In this document: positions 8,943 to 17,487 of the stretch, piece after piece
How the letters are laid out: each line of letters starts with the position of its first letter
How positions within the stretch are numbered: position 1 is the first letter of the stretch
DNA from: Commensalibacter papalotli
Lineage (GTDB): Bacteria > Pseudomonadota > Alphaproteobacteria > Acetobacterales > Acetobacteraceae
NCBI RefSeq assembly: GCF_947179115.1
Contig: NZ_CAMXCI010000001.1
Location: 1,090,331-1,154,330, forward strand
DNA length: 64,000 nucleotides
Direction: 5' to 3'
Translations under genes and position numbers: made by a program
Notes under the pieces: model-generated
The model's input: the letters and a program-made list of their open reading frames with translations, nothing else
The model's database searches: none
Told to the model about the DNA's origin: nothing

Positions 8943-9186
8943 AAGTATCAGGGCAATCACAACCCCTCGTTTTTCCTTGTGCACCAGTATAAAAATGATG
9001 ATCAATCCATTCAGAAACTAGCAAACGTGCCTCTGTTATCGAAGATTCTGGATGATAAATTCTATATAAATTTGTGCAGCTTTGAAAAATTTGCATTTCA
9101 CCTACACCAGCAGATTTTAACTCTTGATAAGCCGTAATAACGGAGCGTTCACAACGACGCTGTATATCATTTACCTGAATAATCAC
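8923..9186 (-). CDS. Hypothetical protein, 87 residues
   Basis: A small soluble protein starting at a GTG (9184-9186) with a good ribosome site (GGGAA seven bases upstream). The first 70 residues look helical (QRRCERSVITAYQELKSAGV, then ARLLVSEWIDHHFYTG). The end has CDCPDT, a closely spaced cysteine pair, and a further cysteine pair lies at C12 and C37. I do not recognise a family. It converges on citrate synthase and is divergent from pyrE. Three TTAAC repeats with a 10-bp period lie directly upstream. Confidence 0.6.
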   Translation of the reverse strand: MIIQVNDIQRRCERSVITAYQELKSAGVGEMQIFQSCTNLYRIYHPESSITEARLLVSEWIDHHFYTGAQGKTRGCDCPDTSGSLNH

Positions 9187-9208
9187 AACTTATTCCCATT
9201 TGTATCAA

Positions 9209-9233
9209 TTAACTTTAGTTAACTTTAATTAAC
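9209..9233 (-). repeat. Three TTAAC direct repeats at 10-bp spacing in a promoter region
   Basis: TTAAC begins at 9209, 9219 and 9229 on the plus strand, each followed by a TTT or CTTT stretch. The copies fall on the same face of the helix, 23-47 bp upstream of the GTG of the 87-residue gene, so they could be an operator. A related AAAGGTTA pair lies upstream of aarC on the minus strand (about 5768-5788). The protein that might bind is unknown, and in AT-rich DNA chance cannot be excluded. Confidence 0.35.
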
Positions 9234-9406
9234 CTTTCCTTAAGAATAAGAACCAATAGCATTATAGTAAAGCCACTTTATAACAATGTATCGATTATTC
9301 TTTTTTTCTTTTGACATATTTAACACGATAATTACTGATTTTTTATAAAAAACCATATATAAAAGGTAAATATCATAAAGTAAGATTTTTTAACAAGGCA
9401 CGCACT

Positions 9407-10159
9407 ATGTCTCAAACAAATGCCAGAAAACAACCACGCTCTCCTCGTATGACAGAATGGGATCGTGACGCAGCACTAATTACTGCAAGACTACTCCTTG
9501 AAATTAAGGCCGTAAATTACCGTCCAGAAGATCCATATCTTTTAACCGCCGGTTGGAAATCTCCTGTATATATTGACTGTCGTAAAATTATTTTCTTTCC
9601 CAGAGCCAGAGCAAAAATTATTGAGCTTGGTGTAGAAAAAATTTGCCGTCACGTCGGTTACGAATCTTTTGATGCCGTTGTTGGCGGTGAAACCGCAGGA
9701 ATTCCTTTTGCTGCATGGTTTGCTGATCGTATGATGACCCCTATGGCTTATGTACGTAAAAAACCAAAAGGCTTTGGCCGTAATGCACAGATCGAAGGCG
9801 ACGTTCCTGAAAATATGCGCACGCTCTTGGTCGAAGATTTAACAACAGATGGTATGTCTAAAATTGGTTTTGCCAAAGCACTTCGTGATGCTGGCGCCAT
9901 TGTTGACCATGCTTTTGTTGTATTTTTCTACGGTGTATTTTCAAGTGCTTATCAAACATTAAGTGATATGGGCATTACTCTGCATTCCCTTTGCACTTGG
10001 TGGGATATTTTAGAAGTAAGTTCCGAGTATCCTTATTTCTCTAATGGCGACACATCTGAAATCAGACGTTTCTTAGAAGACCCATGCGCTTGGTCTGCGA
10101 AACATGGTGGTGTCAGCAATGAACAAGAAGCTCTTGCTTATAAAAAAGCACGTTTGTAA
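9407..10159 (+). CDS. pyrE: Orotate phosphoribosyltransferase
   Basis: 250 residues. The enzyme joins orotate to PRPP to give OMP in pyrimidine synthesis. What is seen: the PRPP-binding signature TLLVEDLTTDGMSK, the flexible catalytic loop YVRKKPKGFGRNAQIEG, the segment AGWKSPVYIDCRKIIFFPRAR near the N terminus and GGETAGIPFAAW. The protein is longer than the 213-residue enterobacterial enzyme, with about 25 extra residues at the N terminus and a C-terminal extension (WWDILEVSSEYPYF onward), which is the longer alphaproteobacterial form. A purine-rich AAGGC lies about 8 bases before the ATG. murI follows 21 bp later on the same strand. Confidence 0.94.
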   Translation: MSQTNARKQPRSPRMTEWDRDAALITARLLLEIKAVNYRPEDPYLLTAGWKSPVYIDCRKIIFFPRARAKIIELGVEKICRHVGYESFDAVVGGETAGIPFAAWFADRMMTPMAYVRKKPKGFGRNAQIEGDVPENMRTLLVEDLTTDGMSKIGFAKALRDAGAIVDHAFVVFFYGVFSSAYQTLSDMGITLHSLCTWWDILEVSSEYPYFSNGDTSEIRRFLEDPCAWSAKHGGVSNEQEALAYKKARL

Positions 10160-10180
10160 CCCTTAAAACCAATCATATAA

Positions 10181-11008
10181 ATGTCTTATCATATTCTTGC
10201 ATTTGATTCTGGTATCGGAGGCATCGGCATTGTTCGAAGCCTCTTTGAACAAGCTCAACAGACTAACTTAAATCTGTCCATTGATTATTTGGCAGATAAT
10301 TTGGTTTTCCCTTATGGTGAGCAAGAAGACAATTTTCTTATCCAAAGAATTATAACATTAATTGGTAAGGCAATAGATAAACTTGAACCTGATCTGGTCA
10401 TTATTGCTTGTAATACTGCTAGTACTATTGCCCTTCAGGCGCTTAGGGAGCATTATCCTAACACTGAGTTTGTTGGTTGTGTTCCCCCTATTCGTTGGGC
10501 AGCTCGGATCAGCCAAACGAAACATATAGGCCTGTTAGCAACCCGTGCCACTGTGCAGCGCCCCTATCTTAAAAGTTTAAAAGAGCAATTTGCTGCTGAT
10601 TGTCAATTGATCGGCTATGGTTCACCAATTTTAGCCAAAATTGCCGAACAAATTTTTCGTCAAGAGTCTTATAATCCTGAAAATATTGCCCAAGAAATTC
10701 ACGCACTTTTAAGTATGCCTAGTGCAGAACAAATCGATACAGTATGTCTAGGGTGCACACATTACACATTTGTCTTGCCCCATTTACAAGAGCTATCCCC
10801 TCGCCATATTCAATGGCTTGATCCAGCAAATGCCGTTGCTAAACATGCTTTGGATCTAATAGCAGCAAAAACAATTACGCCCAATAATAATACACCACGC
10901 ACTAACCGTTTCTATTATACTGCCTTACCTAATGAAGATAAAGCTTTACTAGAACAGATTACGTATATGGGATATACAAAGTTACGTCATTTCCAATCTC
11001 AGAAATGA
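10181..11008 (+). CDS. murI: Glutamate racemase
   Basis: 275 residues. It makes D-glutamate for peptidoglycan. The catalytic pair of cysteines is present: C77 in IIACNTAS and C192 in VCLGCTHY, with the N-terminal FDSGIGGIGI (Asp9) and the substrate loop DYLADNLVFPYGEQ. Length is normal. It lies 21 bp after pyrE and may be cotranscribed with it. Its 3' end overlaps the convergent polyprenyl diphosphate synthase gene by 10 bp, leaving no room for a terminator between them. The product feeds MurD, encoded 35 kb away in this window. Confidence 0.94.
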   Translation: MSYHILAFDSGIGGIGIVRSLFEQAQQTNLNLSIDYLADNLVFPYGEQEDNFLIQRIITLIGKAIDKLEPDLVIIACNTASTIALQALREHYPNTEFVGCVPPIRWAARISQTKHIGLLATRATVQRPYLKSLKEQFAADCQLIGYGSPILAKIAEQIFRQESYNPENIAQEIHALLSMPSAEQIDTVCLGCTHYTFVLPHLQELSPRHIQWLDPANAVAKHALDLIAAKTITPNNNTPRTNRFYYTALPNEDKALLEQITYMGYTKLRHFQSQK

Positions 11009-12003
11009 CGCGTTACTGTGTATCGCGCAATTTCTTCAAACAAAGAATGCAATTCCCCTTCGGGGAAATGACGAATAGCATCACATGCCTTATTCGCAAA
11101 AGACATCGCTTCTTTTAAAGTTTCCTCAAGAGCCTGATGCTCATTAATCAAAGACAAAGCATGTTCAAGATCTTGATCCGTTTGATCGCAACTTTCAATG
11201 ACACGTTCCCAGAATTTCTTTTCCTCTGCATCTGCCTTTTGATAAGCAATTAGAATTGGATAGGTAATTTTACCTTCACGAAAATCATCACCAACCGTCT
11301 TGCCTAACTCTTCTTGTTTTGCAGAATAATCCAAAGCATCATCTACAAGCTGAAAAGCCATACCGAGATTCAAACCATAATTCTCTAAAGCTTCTTCATC
11401 TTTTACAGTAGAATCAGCAACAATAGCACCGACTCGACAAGATGCTGCAAACAAAGCTGCTGTTTTTCCATAAATGACTTCATAATAACGTGCAATCGAT
11501 GTCGACAAATCATTTTGCGTGGTCATTTGCAACAATTCACCTTCGGCGATTGTCGCACAAGCCTGAGAAATAACACGCATGACGTCCAAAGACCCATCTT
11601 CGGTCATAATTTGAAAAGCACGAGCGAATAAAAAATCACCTCCTAAAACAGAGGCGGCATTGCCAAACACAACATTGGCGCTATCCGCACCTCGACGCAA
11701 TTTACTTTCATCAACAACATCATCATGTAATAAAGTGGATGTATGTAAAAACTCGATACTAGTTGCCAATCGAACATGACGAGGCATACTACCTTGAGAG
11801 AGTTGCTCATACCCACATAATCGAGCAGAAGCTAAGGTTAATAAAGGACGTAGCCGTTTACCCCCCGCAACAATAAGATGGGCTGCCAGCTGTGAAACCA
11901 AATCCACAGAGCTTTGCATTCTATCCATAATAAGACGATTACAAAGCTCCATATCACTGGCCAAGTAATCTAATAATTTTTGTAGAGGTTCTTTTGTATC
12001 CAT
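10999..12003 (-). CDS. ispB: Trans-polyprenyl diphosphate synthase (octaprenyl or decaprenyl type)
   Basis: 334 residues. It elongates farnesyl diphosphate with IPP to make the side chain of ubiquinone. Both aspartate-rich magnesium motifs are present: LLHDDVVDES (first Asp at 94) and LVDDALDYSA, with GGKRLRPLL near residue 48 for IPP binding and the FARM-region GDFLFARAF. The length fits long-chain synthases; the exact chain length (C40, C45 or C50) cannot be read, though acetic acid bacteria use Q9 or Q10. Its 3' end overlaps murI by 10 bp. It is divergent from the methyltransferase at 12196, an arrangement often seen in this class. Confidence 0.92.
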   Translation of the reverse strand: MDTKEPLQKLLDYLASDMELCNRLIMDRMQSSVDLVSQLAAHLIVAGGKRLRPLLTLASARLCGYEQLSQGSMPRHVRLATSIEFLHTSTLLHDDVVDESKLRRGADSANVVFGNAASVLGGDFLFARAFQIMTEDGSLDVMRVISQACATIAEGELLQMTTQNDLSTSIARYYEVIYGKTAALFAASCRVGAIVADSTVKDEEALENYGLNLGMAFQLVDDALDYSAKQEELGKTVGDDFREGKITYPILIAYQKADAEEKKFWERVIESCDQTDQDLEHALSLINEHQALEETLKEAMSFANKACDAIRHFPEGELHSLFEEIARYTVTRHF

Positions 12004-12195
12004 TGAGATGGGCTTCTTACTCTATTACCTTTTGTAGAATTGTTACTTTCAATTCCAATCGACTATATGTAACACTTAAAATATTCTTACTAAATCCAAA
12101 AACAAGACTATAGAACATTTTTATCATTAACACTTCACTTATTATTAAGCTAGAATACAATTTATTTTGTTAAAACATCTTTTGGTCCATGATTT

Positions 12196-12996
12196 ATGCA
12201 ATCGCTCTCTTCTTCATCTTCTCTTATACACCATAAATCAAAAAAAACATCTGATGGAACGCTTCTTGAAGGAAAGATTCTTTATAAACAATATCAAGAA
12301 GGTTACCGTACTGCTCTAGAACCCATTTTAATGGCTGCCGCAATTCCTGCCAAAGCAGGGCAAACTATTATTGAAGGGGGTTGTGGTGCTGGAGCGGGAT
12401 TAATGTGTTTGCATCACCGTGTTCCTAATATTTCTGGTATAGGTTTTGAACAGCATCCTGAAATGATAGCCTTAGCTAATGAGAATTTTCAACTCAACGA
12501 AATGAATAGTTTAAAAGCTATCGAAATCACTTTACCTAAACTTCCAAAACGCCCTTTTGACTTTTTACCCCAAGGGCAAGAACATGTAGATCATGTTTTT
12601 TCTAATCCTCCTTGGCACTCATATAATAGTTGTCCCTCTCCTGATCCCAAGAAGGATTTAGCCAAAAGATTACCTAAAGGCTTCTTGTCTGAGTGGATTT
12701 ATGCGCTCAGTCGTCCTTTACGCCAAGGTGGAACCTTAACATTGGCACTTTCTGTCTCATTATATGCAGAAGCAAGTGCTGTAATGCATCATTACAAGCT
12801 GGGGTCACTAATTTTATTTCCCTTATGGCCGAAAGTAAATCGTCCTCCACGCATTATTTTACTTCAGGGACGTATGGGTTCCACTGGTGGTAGCCATATC
12901 GCCCCTGGACTAGTTTTGCATGAGGATAATGGAAATTTCACCACAGAGGCTAATCATATACTTAAAGATGGAAAAATGCTTTGCTTACTACCCTAA
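12196..12996 (+). CDS. SAM-dependent N6-adenine methyltransferase-like protein (TrmN6/YfiC family)
   Basis: 266 residues. It has a Rossmann-type SAM site, IIEGGCGAGAGLMCLHHR, the acidic residue ending strand 2 in GIGFEQHPEMIALANENF, and the catalytic SNPPW motif of amino-group methylases in HVFSNPPWHS. The N-terminal GKILYKQYQEGYRTALEPILMAA is the typical opening of the COG4123 family, in which TrmN6 methylates adenine 37 of tRNA-Val. The substrate here is inferred from family only. The N-terminal 20 residues are Ser-rich and probably disordered. The divergent partner is the polyprenyl diphosphate synthase, across 192 bp. Confidence 0.8.
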   Translation: MQSLSSSSSLIHHKSKKTSDGTLLEGKILYKQYQEGYRTALEPILMAAAIPAKAGQTIIEGGCGAGAGLMCLHHRVPNISGIGFEQHPEMIALANENFQLNEMNSLKAIEITLPKLPKRPFDFLPQGQEHVDHVFSNPPWHSYNSCPSPDPKKDLAKRLPKGFLSEWIYALSRPLRQGGTLTLALSVSLYAEASAVMHHYKLGSLILFPLWPKVNRPPRIILLQGRMGSTGGSHIAPGLVLHEDNGNFTTEANHILKDGKMLCLLP

Positions 12997-13085
12997 ACAA
13001 GTTAAAATTAGAACAATAGTCATAAGGTTAAGATTCGCAAAACATGTAAAGAAGGCCAATCAGATAAATATTCCCAAACCTATAA

Positions 13086-13133
13086 AAACTATATATAGTA
13101 TCTTTACATTATTTTATATACCATATACACAAT
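13086..13133 (+). promoter_or_regulatory. Pair of NrdR-like boxes upstream of nrdB
   Basis: Box 1, AAACTATATATAGTAT (13086-13101), contains a perfect 12-bp palindrome and fits the NrdR consensus acaCwAtATaTwGtgt well. Box 2, ATACCATATACACAAT (13118-13133), is more degenerate. They are exactly 32 bp apart, the spacing known for NrdR box pairs. The gene for NrdR is not in this window. The start of nrdB is about 135 bp downstream. Confidence 0.65.
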
Positions 13134-13266
13134 ATCTACCCGATAATTTATCATTAGCATAAAAGCAATTGGCGATAGTTACGCCCTCGTAGATTGATTT
13201 TTCTTTGGTTGTTCACCATGTTGCATGAATAAATAACCAAAGAAAGATCCACAAAGGAGAAGTTTG

Positions 13267-14277
13267 TTGAGTAACAACATAAAAGACACCACGAAACCCC
13301 ATAATTTAATGACTTATAATCCCGTTTATAAGCCTTTTCATTATCCATGGGCCTATGAAGCATGGTCAACTCAACAACGCCTTCACTGGATTCCAGAAGA
13401 AGTCGCTTTGGCAGAAGATGTTAAAGATTGGCATAAAAACCTCAACGATTCAGAAAGAAATTTGATTACACAAATTTTTCGTTTTTTTACCCAGTCAGAC
13501 GTTGAAGTTAATAATGTCTATATGAAATATTATAGTCAGGTCTTTAAACCCATTGAAGTTCTGATGATGCTTGCTGCATTTTCTAATATTGAGACGATTC
13601 ATATTGCTGCTTATAGTTATCTTTTGGATACAATTGGCATGCCAGAAGTCGAATATTCTGCATTTTTAAATTATAAAGAAATGAAGGATAAATATGACTA
13701 TATGCAGAGTTTCAACGTTGATAGCCCCTATGAAATTGCCAAAACAATGGCTGTATTTGGCGCATTTACAGAAGGGTTACAACTTTTTGCATCTTTTGCG
13801 ATTTTGATGAATTTTCCACGCTTTAACAAGCTTAAAGGAATGGGACAAATCGTTTCATGGTCTGTGCGCGATGAAACTTTACATTGCTTATCCATCATCA
13901 AATTATTCCGTACGTTTATTCAAGAAAATCCATCTTTATGGACACCTGAATTCCAACAAGAATTACGCGATATTTGCGCAACCATTGTGGAACATGAAGA
14001 TGCTTTTATCGATCTTGCTTTTGAAATGGGCGACGTAGAAGGTCTAGATGCTGAAACGGTTAAACAATATATTCGTTTCATTGCCAATCGTCGTTTAACC
14101 CAACTTGGGGTTGATATACTTTATGATATTCATAAAAATCCACTCCCATGGATGGATGAGATGTTAAACGCAGTTGAGCATACCAATTTCTTTGAAAACC
14201 GCTCTACTGAATATAGCCGTGCTGCAACCCAGGGAACTTGGGAAGATGCGTTTGAAGATATGATTTTAGAAGGTTAG
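13267..14277 (+). CDS. nrdB: Class I ribonucleotide reductase, beta (radical) subunit
   Basis: 336 residues. It carries the diiron-tyrosyl radical used by the alpha subunit to reduce ribonucleotides. The metal ligands are in place: Asp78 region in FTQSDVEV, Glu109 and His112 in NIETIHIAAY, Glu169 in FTEGLQL, Glu203 and His206 in VRDETLH; Tyr116, four residues after His112, is the radical tyrosine. AGGAG at 13255-13259 stands 7 bases before a TTG at 13267, which I take as the start (a second TTG directly precedes it); the first ATG at 13309 would remove 14 residues and lies too far from the site. It faces nrdA, which is 1 kb away on the other strand, and a strong terminator follows it. Confidence 0.94.
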   Translation: MSNNIKDTTKPHNLMTYNPVYKPFHYPWAYEAWSTQQRLHWIPEEVALAEDVKDWHKNLNDSERNLITQIFRFFTQSDVEVNNVYMKYYSQVFKPIEVLMMLAAFSNIETIHIAAYSYLLDTIGMPEVEYSAFLNYKEMKDKYDYMQSFNVDSPYEIAKTMAVFGAFTEGLQLFASFAILMNFPRFNKLKGMGQIVSWSVRDETLHCLSIIKLFRTFIQENPSLWTPEFQQELRDICATIVEHEDAFIDLAFEMGDVEGLDAETVKQYIRFIANRRLTQLGVDILYDIHKNPLPWMDEMLNAVEHTNFFENRSTEYSRAATQGTWEDAFEDMILEG

Positions 14278-14283
14278 TATTAT

Positions 14284-14316
14284 AAAAAAGAGGTTAGTTT
14301 AAATAACCTCTTTTTT
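14284..14316. terminator. Rho-independent terminator after nrdB (works in both directions)
   Basis: Perfect 13-bp inverted repeat: AAAAAAGAGGTTA (14284-14296), 7-base loop, TAACCTCTTTTTT (14304-14316), followed by more T. It sits between the stops of nrdB and the convergent aldo/keto reductase. Confidence 0.88.
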
Positions 14317-14329
14317 TATTTATATGATC

Positions 14330-15169
14330 TTAAAACTCTTCATATCGTGATGGATCCTGATCTTTTAACCGTCCATCAGGCCTGTCTAATTCTTTGATTT
14401 TGGCCATATCAGCTTCAGTTAATGCAAAATCAAATAATGCTAGATTGTTTTTTTGCCTTTCATCAGAGGTCGCTTTCGGAATAGGCATAGCCCCTAATTG
14501 CACATGCCAACGCAAGATAATTTGAGCGGTAGACCTTTGATGTTGCTTGGCAATTTCTTGGATAATTGGATTCTCCAACATACTACTTGCCCTACCAATT
14601 GGGCTCCATGATTGCGTTATAATTCCCAACTTTTTATTATAAGCACGTTGTGTTTCTTGAGAAAAATAAGGGTGTAATTCTATTTGATTAATACAAGGGG
14701 TAATTCCCGTTTCTTTAATAATAGTATCCAAATGCTCTGGTAAAAAATTACATACTCCAATCGATTTAATCATCCCTCTTTTTTGCGCTTCAATCAAAGC
14801 CTGCCAAGCCTCCACATAATTTCCTGTAATGGGGTTGGGCCAATGAATTAAATAAAAATCATAATACTCTAATTGAGCTCTATATAAAGACTCCTCAATA
14901 GTGAGCAACGCTCTATCATATTGATGATGCCGTCCAGGAAGTTTAGAGGTGACCTGTATTTTCTCTCTAGCAAGACCACATTGACGAACAGCTTCCCCCA
15001 CTGTCCCTTCATTTTCATAATTAAATGCAGAATCTAAAAAATGATATCCGTTATGAATCGCTCTAACAATATCTTTGGCACCTTGTCTGCCATTTAACTT
15101 GTAAGTACCAAATCCAACAGCAGGAATTGTCGTTCCATCATTCAAAATAAGCTTTGGAATAGCAGTCAT
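14330..15169 (-). CDS. Aldo/keto reductase (2,5-diketo-gluconate reductase-like)
   Basis: 279 residues, a complete NADPH-dependent aldo/keto reductase barrel. The catalytic tetrad is seen: the Asp and Tyr in FLDSAFNYENE, Lys in VTSKLPGRHH and His in YLIHWPNP. The C-terminal cofactor region has AMPIPKATSDERQKNN. The closest functional group by pattern is DkgA/DkgB, which reduce 2,5-diketo-D-gluconate and methylglyoxal; sugar-acid reductases of this kind are common in acetic acid bacteria, but the substrate cannot be fixed. It is inserted between the convergent nrdB and nrdA, has its own hairpins on either side, and shows no sign of a role in nucleotide reduction. Confidence 0.88.
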   Translation of the reverse strand: MTAIPKLILNDGTTIPAVGFGTYKLNGRQGAKDIVRAIHNGYHFLDSAFNYENEGTVGEAVRQCGLAREKIQVTSKLPGRHHQYDRALLTIEESLYRAQLEYYDFYLIHWPNPITGNYVEAWQALIEAQKRGMIKSIGVCNFLPEHLDTIIKETGITPCINQIELHPYFSQETQRAYNKKLGIITQSWSPIGRASSMLENPIIQEIAKQHQRSTAQIILRWHVQLGAMPIPKATSDERQKNNLALFDFALTEADMAKIKELDRPDGRLKDQDPSRYEEF

Positions 15170-15224
15170 CTCTTATCCTTTCTATTATGATAAATTTTTA
15201 TATTTCTAGTTATCAGAGTAAAAG

Positions 15225-15260
15225 AAAACCCCTTATCTAACATTAAAGATAAGGGGTTTT
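15225..15260 (-). terminator. Rho-independent terminator after nrdA
   Basis: Perfect 14-bp inverted repeat (AAAACCCCTTATCT at 15225-15238 and AGATAAGGGGTTTT at 15247-15260, 8-base loop), 24 bp after the nrdA stop. On the minus strand the stem is followed by a T-rich run. Confidence 0.85.
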
Positions 15261-15284
15261 TATAAAATTACAAAGAATTAAAGT

Positions 15285-17207
15285 CTATTGACAAGATAGG
15301 CACTCTTCATAATCTGTCGTTGTATTCCCATCAATTGGTGTTGATGGCGTAATCGGAGATAAAACATCCATCTTTACCGCAACATTACTGACGTCATCTG
15401 CACGTTGTAAGGATAATGAGCGACAATAATATAAAGATTTCACCCCTTTTTTCCATGCTTGATAATGAATTTGATGTAAATCACGTTTATGAATGTCTGC
15501 TGGCACGAATAAATTAACAGATTGAGACTGACAAATAAACGGCGAGCGATCTGCTGCATGTTCAATAATCCAGCGTTGATCAAGTTCAAATGCTGTCTTA
15601 AAAACATCTTTTTCATCTTGAGTTAAAAATTCTAAATTCTGAACACTGCCTTTGTTCAACGTGATAGAAGACCAAACCTCATCTGTGTCTTGTCCTTTGC
15701 TTTGCAATAATGCTCTCAAATGACGATTACGCACGATAAAGGACCCTGATAATGTTTTTTGCAAGAAGACATTGGCATTAATCGGTTCTATTCCTGGACT
15801 GGCATTTCCCGCAATAATAGAAATAGAAGCCGTTGGTGCAATTGCCATTTTATTTGAAAAGCGTTCGTTAATTCCATAATCTTCAGCATCAGGACACGGG
15901 CCACGTTCTTCGGCTAGCATCACAGAGGCTTTATCCGCTTGAGCACGAATATGTTGGAACATTTTTTTATTCCAAACTTTGGCCATCGCACTTTCAAAAG
16001 GAATATTCTTGGCTTGCAAGAAAGAATGAAAACCCATAACGCCCATACCAACTGAACGTTCACGAGACGCTGCATAACGAGCGCGTGCCATTTCATCTGG
16101 CGCGTTATTGATAAAATCTTGTAAGACATTGTCCAAAAATAACATGACATCTGGAATAAACTGAGGAACATTATTCCATTGATCCCAATATTCTAGATTT
16201 AAAGAAGACAAACAACAAACAGCTGTTCTTTCTTCACCTTTATGATCTATTCCAGTTGGTAATGTAATTTCAGCACAGAGATTCGAAGTTTTAACTTCAA
16301 GTCCAGCTAATTTATGATGTTCTGGACGTGCATTATTAACGGTATCTGAATAAACAATATATGGTTCGCCCTGTTCAATACGTGTGGTTAGCAATCTGAT
16401 CCACAAAGAACGTGCTGAAACTTTACGAATCACTGATTGATCTTTAGGGGACAATAACGCCCACTCTTCATTTTTTTCTACAGCGCGCATAAAAGCATCA
16501 GAAACCAATACACCATGATGTAAATTCAATGCTTTACGATTAGGATCCCCCCCTGTAGGGCGACGTAATTCGATAAATTCTTCAATCTCAGGATGCCAAA
16601 CAGGCAAATACACAGCAGCTGAACCACGACGTAAAGAGCCTTGGCTGATTGCCAACGTTAAGCTATCCATCACGCGAATAAACGGAATCACTCCTGAGGT
16701 TTTACCATTCCGTTTAACATTTTCACCAATTGAACGCAGATTCCCCCAGTAAGAACCAATTCCACCGCCACGAGAAGCAAGCCAAACATTTTCGTTCCAC
16801 AGCTCAACAATACCTTTAAGGCTGTCTTCTGCTTCGTTCAAAAAGCAAGAAATCGGCAAACCACGAGAAGTTCCCCCATTTGATAGTACTGGCGTTGCAG
16901 GCATAAACCAATGTTGAGACATATAGTCATAAAGACGTTGTGCATGCCCTGCGTCACTACCGTAATAAGAAGCAACACGTGCAAATAAATCTTGATAAGA
17001 CTCCCCTTCCATCAAATAGCGATCATCCAATGTCGCTTTACCAAAAGGGGTTAACAAATCATCACGAGAATGATTAAGTTTTACCTGATATCGCCCATAA
17101 AGCTGAACGTTCCCAGCCAACGCATCAGTAAAGTCAAACGTGGATTGTTCAACTTTACTTCTTACTGTTACAGAGGGCTTTTTTTCAAGTACATCAACAG
17201 GACTCAC
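15285..17207 (-). CDS. nrdA: Class I ribonucleotide reductase, alpha (catalytic) subunit
   Basis: 640 residues. It reduces ribonucleoside diphosphates using the NrdB radical. What is seen: the substrate-site cysteine in RGLPISCFLNE, the glycine-rich ASRGGGIGSYWGN, the thiyl-radical region NLCAEITLP, the partner cysteine in AVCCLSSLNLEYWD, the phosphate loop PTASISIIAGNASPGIEP, the radical-path tyrosines in SLYYCRSL, and the C-terminal redox pair ECLSCQ. There is no N-terminal ATP-cone, which explains the shorter length than E. coli NrdA (761). It starts at GTG 17205-17207, with GAGG about 9 bases before; an ATG nearby is out of frame. It faces nrdB with an aldo/keto reductase gene in between. 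Confidence 0.94.
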   Translation of the reverse strand: MSPVDVLEKKPSVTVRSKVEQSTFDFTDALAGNVQLYGRYQVKLNHSRDDLLTPFGKATLDDRYLMEGESYQDLFARVASYYGSDAGHAQRLYDYMSQHWFMPATPVLSNGGTSRGLPISCFLNEAEDSLKGIVELWNENVWLASRGGGIGSYWGNLRSIGENVKRNGKTSGVIPFIRVMDSLTLAISQGSLRRGSAAVYLPVWHPEIEEFIELRRPTGGDPNRKALNLHHGVLVSDAFMRAVEKNEEWALLSPKDQSVIRKVSARSLWIRLLTTRIEQGEPYIVYSDTVNNARPEHHKLAGLEVKTSNLCAEITLPTGIDHKGEERTAVCCLSSLNLEYWDQWNNVPQFIPDVMLFLDNVLQDFINNAPDEMARARYAASRERSVGMGVMGFHSFLQAKNIPFESAMAKVWNKKMFQHIRAQADKASVMLAEERGPCPDAEDYGINERFSNKMAIAPTASISIIAGNASPGIEPINANVFLQKTLSGSFIVRNRHLRALLQSKGQDTDEVWSSITLNKGSVQNLEFLTQDEKDVFKTAFELDQRWIIEHAADRSPFICQSQSVNLFVPADIHKRDLHQIHYQAWKKGVKSLYYCRSLSLQRADDVSNVAVKMDVLSPITPSTPIDGNTTTDYEECLSCQ

Positions 17208-17295
17208 GTCTCATATCCTCGCAAAACAAGATTAAGGGCTTAAGGGTTTGTTATCCCTAACGATACACCATAAATTGTTAAATGAAATGGTTAAT

Positions 17296-17343
17296 TTTCT
17301 ATATCTAGTATATTTAAAGATTATAAATATCTATATGATGATA
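17296..17343 (-). promoter_or_regulatory. Pair of NrdR-like boxes upstream of nrdA
   Basis: Read on the plus strand, box 1 is TTTCTATATCTAGTAT (17296-17311) and box 2 is TATCTATATGATGATA (17328-17343), again exactly 32 bp apart. Box 1 matches 12 of 16 positions of box 1 upstream of nrdB and 11 of 16 of the NrdR consensus. They lie 90-136 bp upstream of the nrdA GTG. Confidence 0.6.
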
Positions 17344-17487
17344 TAAAATCAACAAAACAATAGTCTTGACAGGAAATATTTTTATTCGTGTGTGGTTATG
17401 ACACAAGCTAAATTTACTCTACAAACACGATAAAACAAGAGCTGTCTCCATTATGTATAACTGAATCAAAAAAATAGAAAGTTACTA

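Noticed and set aside
12920..13162. 80-codon frame at the end of the methyltransferase gene
   Set aside because: Overlaps the 3' end of a real gene in another frame and continues into AT-rich promoter DNA with NrdR boxes; no family features.
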